64,000 nt of DNA, taken from assembly GCA_046296415.1 (NCBI GenBank), contig JBKBLN010000002.1, forward strand, positions 496,001 through 560,000. Reading direction: 5' to 3'. Positions 38,804 to 46,570 of this stretch are shown one piece after another. Below the pieces are notes generated by a model that was given only the letters and a program-made list of their open reading frames with translations, was not told the origin of the DNA and searched no databases. The position numbers and the translations under genes were made by a program. The stretch comes from CAYNRA01 sp046296415 (GTDB lineage: Bacteria > Bacteroidota > Bacteroidia > Cytophagales > Spirosomataceae). How positions within the stretch are numbered: position 1 is the first letter of the stretch; each line of letters begins with the position of its first letter.

Positions 38804-39541
38804 ATGGTCTTACGGACAGAGAACTTGATTAAAAAATATGGACAACGGTTGGTGAATGACCACGTTAGCTATGAGGTCAATCAAGGTGAAATTGTTGGAC
38901 TTCTCGGTCCGAATGGGGCGGGTAAGACGACGTCGTTTTATATGGCTGTTGGACTGGTCAAACCCAATTCAGGTCGTGTGATGTTGGATGATCTGGATAT
39001 TACTTCGTTGCCAATGTACAAACGTGCGAAGCTCGGAATTGGATATTTGGCCCAAGAAGCTTCCGTATTTCGTGATCTTAGTGTAGAAGACAATATCCTC
39101 AGTGTATTGGAGCTTGCTAAACCCGAGCTGACCAAAATAGAAAGAAGAGAAAAAACCCAATCCTTATTAGAGGAGTTTTCTTTGACTCACGTCCGAAAGA
39201 ATAAGGGGATTGTATTGTCGGGTGGGGAAAGGAGACGAACCGAGATTGCCCGAGCCTTGGCCGTGGACCCCAAATTTATCCTATTGGATGAACCATTTGC
39301 AGGCGTTGACCCCATCGCCGTGGAGGAGATTCAAACAATTGTGGCCAAGTTAAAACATCGAAATATTGGTATCTTAATCACCGATCACAACGTAAATGAA
39401 ACTTTGTCGATCACAGACCGGGCGTATCTATTATTTGAAGGCAAGATCCTAAAACAAGGTACAGCCGAGGAATTAGCCGCCGACGAAATGGTTCGCCGTG
39501 TCTATTTAGGTAAACACTTTGAACTCAAAAGAAAGATTTGA
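38804..39541 (+). CDS. lptB: LPS export ABC transporter ATP-binding protein LptB
   Basis: The start is the ATG at 38804 ([20 protein letters not shown]), giving 245 residues. Walker [21 protein letters not shown], signature LSGGERRR and Walker [21 protein letters not shown] are the LptB forms. It powers extraction of lipopolysaccharide from the inner membrane. The stop codon overlaps the start of the M23 peptidase gene (TGATG), suggesting coupling. Other lpt genes are not in the window. Confidence 0.96.
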   Translation: MVLRTENLIKKYGQRLVNDHVSYEVNQGEIVGLLGPNGAGKTTSFYMAVGLVKPNSGRVMLDDLDITSLPMYKRAKLGIGYLAQEASVFRDLSVEDNILSVLELAKPELTKIERREKTQSLLEEFSLTHVRKNKGIVLSGGERRRTEIARALAVDPKFILLDEPFAGVDPIAVEEIQTIVAKLKHRNIGILITDHNVNETLSITDRAYLLFEGKILKQGTAEELAADEMVRRVYLGKHFELKRKI

Positions 39542-40194
39542 TGCTTCACCCGTTATTTCCCACGATTGGACCAAAGGAACTCTTCCCACTCGATTTCACG
39601 GCAAAAAACCCATTTTGGGAGACCGTGGATTTGGTATCAACGGAATCCTTCCAAACGGCTCTGAACTCGGTACTGGAAGGCCGAGTAGGCGTTGGAGGGT
39701 ATCTTGAACCACGGGTTATTTACCAACGCAGTGCGCATTTTTCAGGAGAGCACGCACGCTCCATTCATTTAGGATTGGATGTATGGACTTCCCCCGGGAC
39801 GGCCATTCACGCACCTTTGGCCGGCCGAATCCATTCGATGGCCGACAACGCCCATTTTGGCGATTATGGCCCTACCTTGATCTTAGAACATAGCCTGGCA
39901 GAACCTCTTCCTCCCTATCCGGCGGGTACCTTGTACACGTTATACGGACATTTAAGTCGAACCAGCCTAGAAAAATGGCAAATTGGAGACACAATACAAG
40001 CGGGTGAGCTACTGGCCTGGGTTGGTCCGGCCCCCGAAAATGGTGATTGGCCACCCCACCTTCATGTTCAAGTGATGACGGATATGCTCGGCAAGCAGGG
40101 CGATTTTCCGGGTGTGTGCAGCCCGAATGAACTTTCTTTTTACCAATCCATTTGCTTGAATCCATGGCCCTTGACGGGTTGGGAGGAGATTTAG
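39541..40194 (+). CDS. M23 family metallopeptidase
   Basis: The start is the ATG at 39541, sharing the last base of the lptB stop. The 217 residues have the zinc-ligand motifs HLGLD (about residue 76-80) and HLHVQV (about 177-182), and YGHLSR between them, i.e. a complete LytM/M23 active site. No signal peptide is visible, which is unusual for a peptidoglycan endopeptidase; the protein may act in the cytoplasm or be exported by another route. Members of this subfamily may be M23-type proteins with a non-wall substrate. Confidence 0.85.
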   Translation: MLHPLFPTIGPKELFPLDFTAKNPFWETVDLVSTESFQTALNSVLEGRVGVGGYLEPRVIYQRSAHFSGEHARSIHLGLDVWTSPGTAIHAPLAGRIHSMADNAHFGDYGPTLILEHSLAEPLPPYPAGTLYTLYGHLSRTSLEKWQIGDTIQAGELLAWVGPAPENGDWPPHLHVQVMTDMLGKQGDFPGVCSPNELSFYQSICLNPWPLTGWEEI

Positions 40195-40496
40195 TTATTC
40201 TAAAAATTCAAAGGTTTGATTCTACCCAAAACATTACCTCCTTTTAACTTAATTTATCGAATAATTAGGCCTTAGAGCCTCATAAATCTTCCAAAGTGTA
40301 GTCCCACAAATCACCTTTAAAACGAGACGATAACTCAAAAATAAAAGTTCAAAAGTACCTCTATCTCCTTCATACCAAGAAAATGGAGCCGTTATCCGGT
40401 CCGACCATGTGAACACATGGAACTGATGACTTGTTTATATGCTATACCTTGTTGAACATACTCACCTACTTTGTTTATCAGATCGAGCGTTGATGT
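40195..40496. other. 302-base AT-rich intergenic region before the chromate cluster
   Basis: No gene is seen here. The region holds a perfect palindrome at 40405-40420 and a TACTTTG at 40467-40473, 23 bases before the next start codon, which is a poor match to the -7 pattern. No terminator hairpin for the M23 gene was recognised. Confidence 0.6.
40405..40420. promoter_or_regulatory. Perfect palindrome, operator candidate for the chromate cluster
   Basis: CCATGTG and CACATGG flank AA, a perfect 7-2-7 inverted repeat, 76 bases before the regulator start codon. The six-base core TGAACA occurs again at 40453-40458, and a near copy (GAACGCATG against GAACACATG) covers the start codon of the gene at 41427. 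Position and symmetry suggest a regulator-binding site; this is inference. Confidence 0.45.
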
Positions 40497-41357
40497 ATGA
40501 AATGGATTACTCGCGAACGCCCTAAAATTGATCGAATCGCTTGTCCATGGCTGATCAAGCGATTCATTGATCCAGAGGCAACTTTTTATTTTGTTCCAGC
40601 AGACCAAGTTCTATCCAAAAGCAAGGAGCTGGACGCCATCCCATTGGATATACCTGGAGTTGAATACACCCATTATGAAGACAAAGTAACGTTTGATTAT
40701 ATAATCAAGAAGCATCAACTATCCGATCACCCAGCCTTAGCCAAAATCGCACAAATTGTTCGTGGAGCAGATACCGATCGCCATGAGTTAGCACCTGAAG
40801 TAGCTGGACTGTGGGCGATCACGGTCGGACTTAGCCATAATTTTCAGGATGACCATCAACTATTGGAGATCGGAATAATTCTTTACGATGCCTTGTATAC
40901 TTGGGCACAATTACCAACACCCATGCATCATTTGCAAGGTAGCCCTTTCGAAAACATGTTGCATGAGGTATACCAAGCCTATATCAAGGGGAAAAAAGGA
41001 AAATTACCTGATTGGGTTCAGGATCTTAAACACAGGATTCAAGACCAACTCGATACACAATTTACGATAGATCTCCGCCGACTTTCAGAAGAGCTGAACC
41101 TAAATTCGTCCTATGTCTCGAGAGAATTTCCAAGGTATTTTGATAATCAAAATTTTGGTGAATACATACGTCAGGCACGCATCCAAAAAGCCATTCAGCT
41201 TTTCCAATCCCCTGAATATTCCCTAACGGAAATTGCCTACCTAACAGGCTTTTCCGATCAAAGTCATTTTACACGCGTTTTTAAACAAATCACGGGGGAA
41301 AATCCTTCCGCTTATCGAAAAAAAATCCGTCAAGGTAAATCAGATTCCAAAGAGTAA
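40497..41357 (+). CDS. ChrB C-terminal domain fused to AraC-type DNA-binding domain
   Basis: A 286-residue two-part protein. Residues 1 to about 140 match the chromate-resistance ChrB C-terminal domain: WITRERPKIDRIACPWLIKR (Cys16), DIPGVEYTHYEDKVTFDYII, KIAQIVRGADTDRHELAPEV, and LEIGIILYDALYTWAQ. Residues about 170-285 are an AraC/XylS domain with two helix-turn-helix units: LSEELNLNSSYVSREF and LTEIAYLTGFSDQSHFTRVF. The gene heads a cluster that ends in chrA, so it is most likely a chromate-responsive activator or repressor. The ChrB N-terminal domain is absent. The fusion is complete, with no frameshift. Confidence 0.9.
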   Translation: MKWITRERPKIDRIACPWLIKRFIDPEATFYFVPADQVLSKSKELDAIPLDIPGVEYTHYEDKVTFDYIIKKHQLSDHPALAKIAQIVRGADTDRHELAPEVAGLWAITVGLSHNFQDDHQLLEIGIILYDALYTWAQLPTPMHHLQGSPFENMLHEVYQAYIKGKKGKLPDWVQDLKHRIQDQLDTQFTIDLRRLSEELNLNSSYVSREFPRYFDNQNFGEYIRQARIQKAIQLFQSPEYSLTEIAYLTGFSDQSHFTRVFKQITGENPSAYRKKIRQGKSDSKE

Positions 41358-41389
41358 AATTCATTCTATTTTAGTCTGCAACCTACGCC

Positions 41390-41397
41390 TACTTTTG
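41390..41397 (+). promoter_or_regulatory. -7 element for the orf-chrA pair
   Basis: TACTTTTG matches TAnnTTTG, 29 bases before the start codon at 41427; a TTTT at 41369-41372 is the nearest -33-like sequence. Confidence 0.5.
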
Positions 41398-41426
41398 TCT
41401 CAGATCAAGACCAAACCCCAGAACGC

Positions 41427-41822
41427 ATGCTAAAAAAAGTCATACTTTTAGGATTCGCATGTTACTTTGGTGCCCTTCCTTATGCACAAAGTCAGGATTC
41501 CTCTTCCATTAAAACAACGACTGCTTTTTCCTTTCAGCTCGAAGGTATGCTTGGGGCAACCATCGGCCCAAATTTCTATTCGATCAATGTGGGTGGACCT
41601 GGACTATATGGGCAAGTCCACCCGCATTGGAGAGTTGGATTAGGAGCCTTTCCCTCATTGTACTTACTTGAAAATAAACTGGGGGCTAGGCTGGGTGTCT
41701 CCCCACGTATCGAATACAAAAACTGGGTTTTTATTGCCCCCTTCTTTCATCGGGAAAAAACAGAGGAATGGATCTGGAGTATTGGCGTTGGTTATAAATT
41801 TCATCCCAAAAGACGATTATAA
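41427..41822 (+). CDS. Small predicted outer-membrane or secreted protein in chromate cluster
   Basis: A 131-residue protein I do not recognise. It has a signal peptide (VILLGFACYFGALPYAQSQ) and then alternating beta-strand-like segments (FSFQLEGMLGATIGPNFYSI, QVHPHWRVGLGAFPSLYLL, LGARLGVSPRIEYKNWVFI, IWSIGVGYKFHPKRRL) typical of small outer-membrane beta-barrel-like proteins of Bacteroidota. It lies between the ChrB-AraC regulator and chrA (2-base gap to chrA), so it is very likely co-expressed with the chromate pump. Its contribution is unknown. Confidence 0.75.
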   Translation: MLKKVILLGFACYFGALPYAQSQDSSSIKTTTAFSFQLEGMLGATIGPNFYSINVGGPGLYGQVHPHWRVGLGAFPSLYLLENKLGARLGVSPRIEYKNWVFIAPFFHREKTEEWIWSIGVGYKFHPKRRL

Positions 41823-41824
41823 CT

Positions 41825-43141
41825 ATGGCTCAAAAACCTACTTTCAAGGAAGCTCTCCGATTTTGGATCCAACTCGGTTTCATTAGTTTTGGAGGTCCAG
41901 CAGGACAAATTGCCATCATGCATGACTATTTGGTGGTTAAAAAACAATGGATAACCGAACGTCGGTTCTTACATGCATTGAACTTCTGCATGCTCTTGCC
42001 AGGACCAGAGGCGCAGCAATTAGCAACCTACATGGGCTGGCTTCTTCATGGGACTTGGGGTGGACTCGCCGCTGGATTGCTCTTTATTCTTCCTTCCCTT
42101 TTTATCCTACTTGGACTCAGTATCCTCTATGTTTCATTTGGAAATATCCCCTGGATTTATGCGCTTTTCCATGGACTTAAACCAGCGATTGTGGCAATTG
42201 TCGTCTTAGCTTTGATTAAAATTGGTAAAAGATCTTTGTTGAGTCCTTTGCACTGGGTCATTGCGCTTATGTCTTTTTTGGGAATTACTTTTTTCCACAT
42301 TTCTTTCCCAATCCTTCTTGTTGGAGCTTCCCTGGTGGCTATTATTGGGATATATTTTTTTCCTTCCTTACTTACCCCTGGGAACGAAGCCACAACCTCA
42401 GATAAAGAATTAAAGGACGATCTTTCCAATGTAAATCATCACAGCGTCAGCCAGACCTATGGACTCCCATTTTCTCGCATTGGACTTTCCATTATTTCAG
42501 GATTAATCCTCTGGAGTATACCACTTTTTCTTTTTTATGTGGCCTCCGATGATTTTATCTTTTGGAAAAAGGTGACGTTATTTTTCACGCAGAGTGCGTG
42601 GATTACTTTTGGTGGAGCGTATGCGGTTCTTCCCTATGTGGCCGAGGTCAGTGTAGAAAAATTTAATTGGTTAACCAACCTCCAAATGATGGATGGACTT
42701 GCCCTCGGAGAGAGTACCCCAGGTCCTTTGATTATGGTTTTAGCTTTTGTTGGATTCATGGCAGGTTACCATCATTTCGGACACTCCCTTGTCATGGGAA
42801 GTCTAGGGCTTCTGACCACCACTTTTTATACGTTTTTGCCAAGCTTTCTCTTCATTTTCGTGGGTGCGCCCATCATCGAAAGAACCCAAAACAACCAACA
42901 TATAAAAAATGGGATGTCTTTCGTGACCTCCGCTGTGGTGGGAGTAATGATGAACCTAATCCTATACCTCGGCAAAGCTATTGTTTTAAAAGGCCAGTGG
43001 TCTTTTTCTAATATTCAATATCCGACAGCCGCTTGGATCCTAATATCTATTTTCTCTTTGTATCGGTTCAAAATCGGAATAATTCCATGGATCGGACTCA
43101 GTGCCTTGTATGGACTTGTCATGTATGGGCTTATTCGGTAA
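41825..43141 (+). CDS. chrA: Chromate efflux transporter ChrA
   Basis: A 438-residue membrane protein of the long, two-half CHR family. The N-terminal half has FWIQLGFISFGGPAGQIAIM and MLLPGPEAQQLATYMGWLLH; the second half has the matching SAWITFGGAYAVLPYVAEVS and GLALGESTPGPLIMVLAFVG. The family pumps chromate out across the inner membrane by proton exchange. It begins 2 bases after the small outer-membrane-like gene and is followed by a long hairpin at 43211-43267. Neighbouring ChrB-AraC supports the function. Confidence 0.95.
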   Translation: MAQKPTFKEALRFWIQLGFISFGGPAGQIAIMHDYLVVKKQWITERRFLHALNFCMLLPGPEAQQLATYMGWLLHGTWGGLAAGLLFILPSLFILLGLSILYVSFGNIPWIYALFHGLKPAIVAIVVLALIKIGKRSLLSPLHWVIALMSFLGITFFHISFPILLVGASLVAIIGIYFFPSLLTPGNEATTSDKELKDDLSNVNHHSVSQTYGLPFSRIGLSIISGLILWSIPLFLFYVASDDFIFWKKVTLFFTQSAWITFGGAYAVLPYVAEVSVEKFNWLTNLQMMDGLALGESTPGPLIMVLAFVGFMAGYHHFGHSLVMGSLGLLTTTFYTFLPSFLFIFVGAPIIERTQNNQHIKNGMSFVTSAVVGVMMNLILYLGKAIVLKGQWSFSNIQYPTAAWILISIFSLYRFKIGIIPWIGLSALYGLVMYGLIR

Positions 43142-43210
43142 GAAACCGACGAACCTTTGTTTTTCGCTGTCGAAGCTTTCTGCCAAGAATTGAATTCGAT
43201 AACCAAGAGA

Positions 43211-43267
43211 ATACGACACAAAAAAGGCCTGGCAAACAAATGTTTGGCAGGCCTTCTTGTGTCGTAT
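43211..43267. terminator. Very long hairpin between chrA and gltA
   Basis: Two arms of about 27 bases (starting ATACGACACAA and ending TTGTGTCGTAT, with AAGGCCTG / CAGGCCTT inside) pair with only a few mismatches around a two-base centre near 43239-43240. It lies 6 bases from the gltA stop codon and about 70 bases from the chrA stop, so it most likely terminates both. It is about twice the length of the other hairpins in the window. Confidence 0.85.
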
Positions 43268-43273
43268 CTATGA

Positions 43274-44557
43274 TTAACGATCTTTCAAAGCGACAAATGG
43301 GCGCTCGGTAGGACCAGTATAAATTTGGCGAGGACGACCGATGGGTTCGTTCTGCTCACGCATTTCTTTCCACTGAGCAATCCAACCCGGTAAACGACCG
43401 ATAGCAAACATCACGGTAAACATGTTCACTGGAATACCCAAGGCACGGTAAATGATACCCGAGTAGAAGTCAACGTTAGGATACAAGTTCCGAGAGACGA
43501 AGTAATCGTCTTTTAAAGCGGCTTCCTCTAGTCCACGGGCAATGTCGAGTACAGGATCATTAACACCTAGTTTAGTTAAAACATCGTCTGCCGCTTTTTT
43601 GATAATTTTTGCCCGAGGGTCAAAGTTTTTATAAACACGGTGACCAAAACCAAACAAACGAAAGTTCGAAGATTTGTCTTTGGCCATATCGACGTATTTC
43701 TGAACATTTCCGCCATCCGCTTTGATAGCCTCCAACATCTCGATCACCTCTTGGTTGGCACCTCCGTGTAAGGGTCCCCAAAGGGCTGAGATACCCGCCG
43801 AAATCGAAGAGTACAAGTTTGCTTTCGAAGATCCTACCAAACGAACCGTCGAGGTCGAGCAGTTTTGCTCGTGATCGGCGTGTAGAATAAGCAATTTATT
43901 TAAGGCACTAGCTACCACTGGATCGACCTCATAATCCTCTACAGGCAACGCAAACATCATATTCAAGAAGTTGGCGGTGTAGGACAGGTTATTTTTAGGG
44001 TAGTTGATCGGATGGCCCTGTGATTTTTTATAGCACCAAGTGGCAATGGTTGGGAATTTAGCCAATAACCGAATGATATGAAGATCCGTTTTGTCTGGGC
44101 TGTTTCCATCATACGAATCAGGGTAGAATCCGCTCATCGCACTGACCAACGACGACATGATGCCCATGGGATGCGCATTGACAGGGAATCCGTCGAAAAT
44201 CTTCCGCATATCTTCATTCACCATGGTATGACGCGTAATTTCGGATACAAATGCATCATATTGGGCTTGATTAGGCAATTCACCGTAAATCAAAAGATAT
44301 GCTACACCCAAAAAGTCAGCTTTATCCGCTAATTCTTCAATCGAATATCCCCGATAGCGAAGAATTCCTTCTTCCCCATCTAAAAAGGTTATGGCACTTT
44401 GTGTGGATCCGGTATTCTTGAAACCAGAATCAATGGTGATGTAACCTGTGGCCTGACGAAGTTTACCAATATCGATGGCTTTCTCGTTCTCCGACCCGGT
44501 TACCACAGGAAATTCATATTCCTTTCCCTCTACTATTAACTTTGCTTTATCTGACAT
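43274..44557 (-). CDS. gltA: Citrate synthase
   Basis: First enzyme of the TCA cycle, condensing oxaloacetate and acetyl-CoA. The 427-residue type II enzyme has LHADHEQNCSTSTVRLVGSS, ISALWGPLHGGANQEVIEM with the catalytic His, FGFGHRVYKNFDPRAKI and the Asp-containing PNVDFYSGIIYRALGIP. Length is normal. The upstream 304 bases hold no clear -7 match; the gene ends at the long hairpin shared with chrA. Confidence 0.98.
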   Translation of the reverse strand: MSDKAKLIVEGKEYEFPVVTGSENEKAIDIGKLRQATGYITIDSGFKNTGSTQSAITFLDGEEGILRYRGYSIEELADKADFLGVAYLLIYGELPNQAQYDAFVSEITRHTMVNEDMRKIFDGFPVNAHPMGIMSSLVSAMSGFYPDSYDGNSPDKTDLHIIRLLAKFPTIATWCYKKSQGHPINYPKNNLSYTANFLNMMFALPVEDYEVDPVVASALNKLLILHADHEQNCSTSTVRLVGSSKANLYSSISAGISALWGPLHGGANQEVIEMLEAIKADGGNVQKYVDMAKDKSSNFRLFGFGHRVYKNFDPRAKIIKKAADDVLTKLGVNDPVLDIARGLEEAALKDDYFVSRNLYPNVDFYSGIIYRALGIPVNMFTVMFAIGRLPGWIAQWKEMREQNEPIGRPRQIYTGPTERPFVALKDR

Positions 44558-44861
44558 GGATTGTAGGTTATTTTGATAGTATGGTGATTGTTGATGAAAT
44601 ATTTGGAATCACAGGGCTAAAATAATCAAAATAATCCTATTTTCTCCCGTTCTCCAACAAATATTTGCTTTCAATTTTCGCTAAAATTTTATAGATCTTC
44701 CCATTTGATAGACTCCAGAAACTCTAAATGTCTATTTTACAAAGGTTTATAGGATGCCCCACAAAAAAACCAATCCAAATGGGCTTAAATTCGTGTCAAC
44801 CTATCTTTAAAAAACCCTAAGAAGATGAAAATAGTTTAGTGATTTCGTCTATTTCTCCAAG
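44558..44861. other. 304-base intergenic region between gltA and miaA
   Basis: AT-rich. I see no gene, RNA structure or clear promoter match here. It lies upstream of gltA and downstream of miaA, both on the minus strand, so it should contain the gltA promoter and the end of the miaA transcript, but neither could be located. Confidence 0.6.
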
Positions 44862-45788
44862 TTAAGAAATTACATGTAGTGGAATCTTTTTCTTGATTTC
44901 AGACAATAATGCCTCTTCTTCTAAGTTGCCATCCAGCCAATGAATCTCTATGCCTTTCCTTTCCATGGATCGAAAAAATGTCATTTGTCGTTTTGCCATT
45001 TGGTGAATGGCGGTCTCCAAACCAATCACCCATTCAGTATCCGAAATCTGGCCCCTCAACCGTTTCATGGCCCAGGTATATTCGAGCCCTAGCCGGTCCA
45101 GCCAGTCTTCCGAAACCCCTTGATCCAAAAGCCCCTGTACCTCCTCGAGCAATCCTTCCTGTAGCCGTTTTTTCAATCGTATCGAGATCCGTTCCCGCCG
45201 AACATCACGAGACGGATTCAATCCAAAAACGACAGGCTGAAGCTTTGGACGAGTCTTTGGTATGAAACCGTTAGTCAAACTTTCCCGTATTTCGAAACCT
45301 CGGATCAATCGTTTTTTTGTCGAAACATCAATAGCTATGGCCAAGCTTGGAAGTTGTTCCCACTCCCCTAGCAGTGCTTCATAAGAACGAGATTCCAGCC
45401 GCTCCCGAAGGTCCGGAAAAACGGGATATTGAAAACGATCAAAACCCTGCAATATCGCTTGTAGATATAAACCCGTTCCACCACAGATGATGGCCACAGG
45501 GTGTGGAAAATCGGTTAATACCGCCAATGCATCCTGTTGAAATTGAGCAACATCATACGATTCCCCGGGTTGAACATGGTCGATAAGGTAGTAGGGAATC
45601 GCTTGACCATCGACCCAAAACTCATGTAAATCTTTACCTGTCCCGATGGTCAAACCACGGTACACTTGTCGAGAATCAGCCGACAGGATTCCAGCAGCAC
45701 ACGTAGCAGCCAGACGGCAAGCCAACCTGGTTTTCCCACTCGCGGTGGGTCCTAAAATGACGATTGTGGGGGGAAATACTTGATCCAT
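44862..45788 (-). CDS. miaA: tRNA dimethylallyltransferase
   Basis: Transfers a dimethylallyl group to A37 of tRNAs that read codons beginning with U. The 308 residues have the P-loop VILGPTASGKTRLAC, SADSRQVYRGLTIGTGKD, CGGTGLYLQAILQG and QMAKRQMTFFRSMERK, all MiaA hallmarks. The only usable start, 45788, lies 37 bases inside the preceding gene, an unusually long overlap for this window. Confidence 0.96.
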   Translation of the reverse strand: MDQVFPPTIVILGPTASGKTRLACRLAATCAAGILSADSRQVYRGLTIGTGKDLHEFWVDGQAIPYYLIDHVQPGESYDVAQFQQDALAVLTDFPHPVAIICGGTGLYLQAILQGFDRFQYPVFPDLRERLESRSYEALLGEWEQLPSLAIAIDVSTKKRLIRGFEIRESLTNGFIPKTRPKLQPVVFGLNPSRDVRRERISIRLKKRLQEGLLEEVQGLLDQGVSEDWLDRLGLEYTWAMKRLRGQISDTEWVIGLETAIHQMAKRQMTFFRSMERKGIEIHWLDGNLEEEALLSEIKKKIPLHVIS

Positions 45789-46570
45789 TTTTCAGTTCCA
45801 ACATTATAAATTGACCCCTGTTCATCCAAAACTCGTTTTTTTTTGGTGAGATCCCAAGTAAAGTGCAAAGCGGGCAATATCGCCTCCAATTGAAAACCTA
45901 AAGCCAGCATGCTTTGGCTATTTCCTTGCCATCCACGATCGGTGTAGGTCATCACATCGTCCGGCCGATGTATTTCCCAAAGGTGATGTAAAATCTTTTG
46001 CCATCCACCCACCACATGAAAAAAAGGCAATGTGGCGAAACGAATCCATTCCATCGACTGCGACGGTCCATGGGGGCGAATCCAGGTTTGGGACTTCGAA
46101 AATCCGCTAACCGACACCAAAAGTGGGCCTTTCTGGGGCCAGAATTCCGCTGGTACAAGTCGTTTGTATGACTCTGGCAAATACAATCCATATCGATGGG
46201 CCGCTCGTGCCGATCCGAATACGTGGTATTGGTCTAGAAAATTCCGATACACATCCGGGGAGATTGGTTGAAATTGGCATAGCCGCCCCGGAATTCGGAT
46301 CGACTTCCCCATTTGGTGGCGCAATTTGCTCTCCACTACGTTGGAATGATGTATCCACTGGTCCTCCCAAACCAACATAGGCTTGCCAACCTGCATCCAG
46401 TAGTCAGCTAGCTCATGTTGGGAAGGAGCGGTATTAGGCGAAAGCCCTATCATGACTTGATTCCCATGTCTCAAACCTGGTAAAAAGCCGAGAGACGGCA
46501 ACGTCATCGTTACCGTCTCCCATCCCAAGGATCTTCCGACAGACTGCCAAGATTCCCACCAGGTCTTCAT
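45752..46570 (-). CDS. Protein of unknown function, phage-type His/Trp-rich domain
   Basis: A 272-residue protein without an assigned function. The C-terminal half contains, in order, YHVFGSARAAHRYGLYLP, a strand region (LLVSVSGFSKSQTW), MEWIRFATLPFFHVVGGWQK, DDVMTYTDRGWQGNSQSMLA, LGFQLEAILPALHFTWD and a terminal YNVGTEKW. From memory this order of motifs (H-x-x-G, RF, GG, SYADR-W, LGF) recurs in phage-encoded proteins of unknown role. No signal peptide. It begins one base from the M28 stop codon and overlaps miaA by 37 bases, so the three genes are translated together. Confidence 0.6.
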   Translation of the reverse strand: MKTWWESWQSVGRSLGWETVTMTLPSLGFLPGLRHGNQVMIGLSPNTAPSQHELADYWMQVGKPMLVWEDQWIHHSNVVESKLRHQMGKSIRIPGRLCQFQPISPDVYRNFLDQYHVFGSARAAHRYGLYLPESYKRLVPAEFWPQKGPLLVSVSGFSKSQTWIRPHGPSQSMEWIRFATLPFFHVVGGWQKILHHLWEIHRPDDVMTYTDRGWQGNSQSMLALGFQLEAILPALHFTWDLTKKKRVLDEQGSIYNVGTEKWIKYFPPQSSF

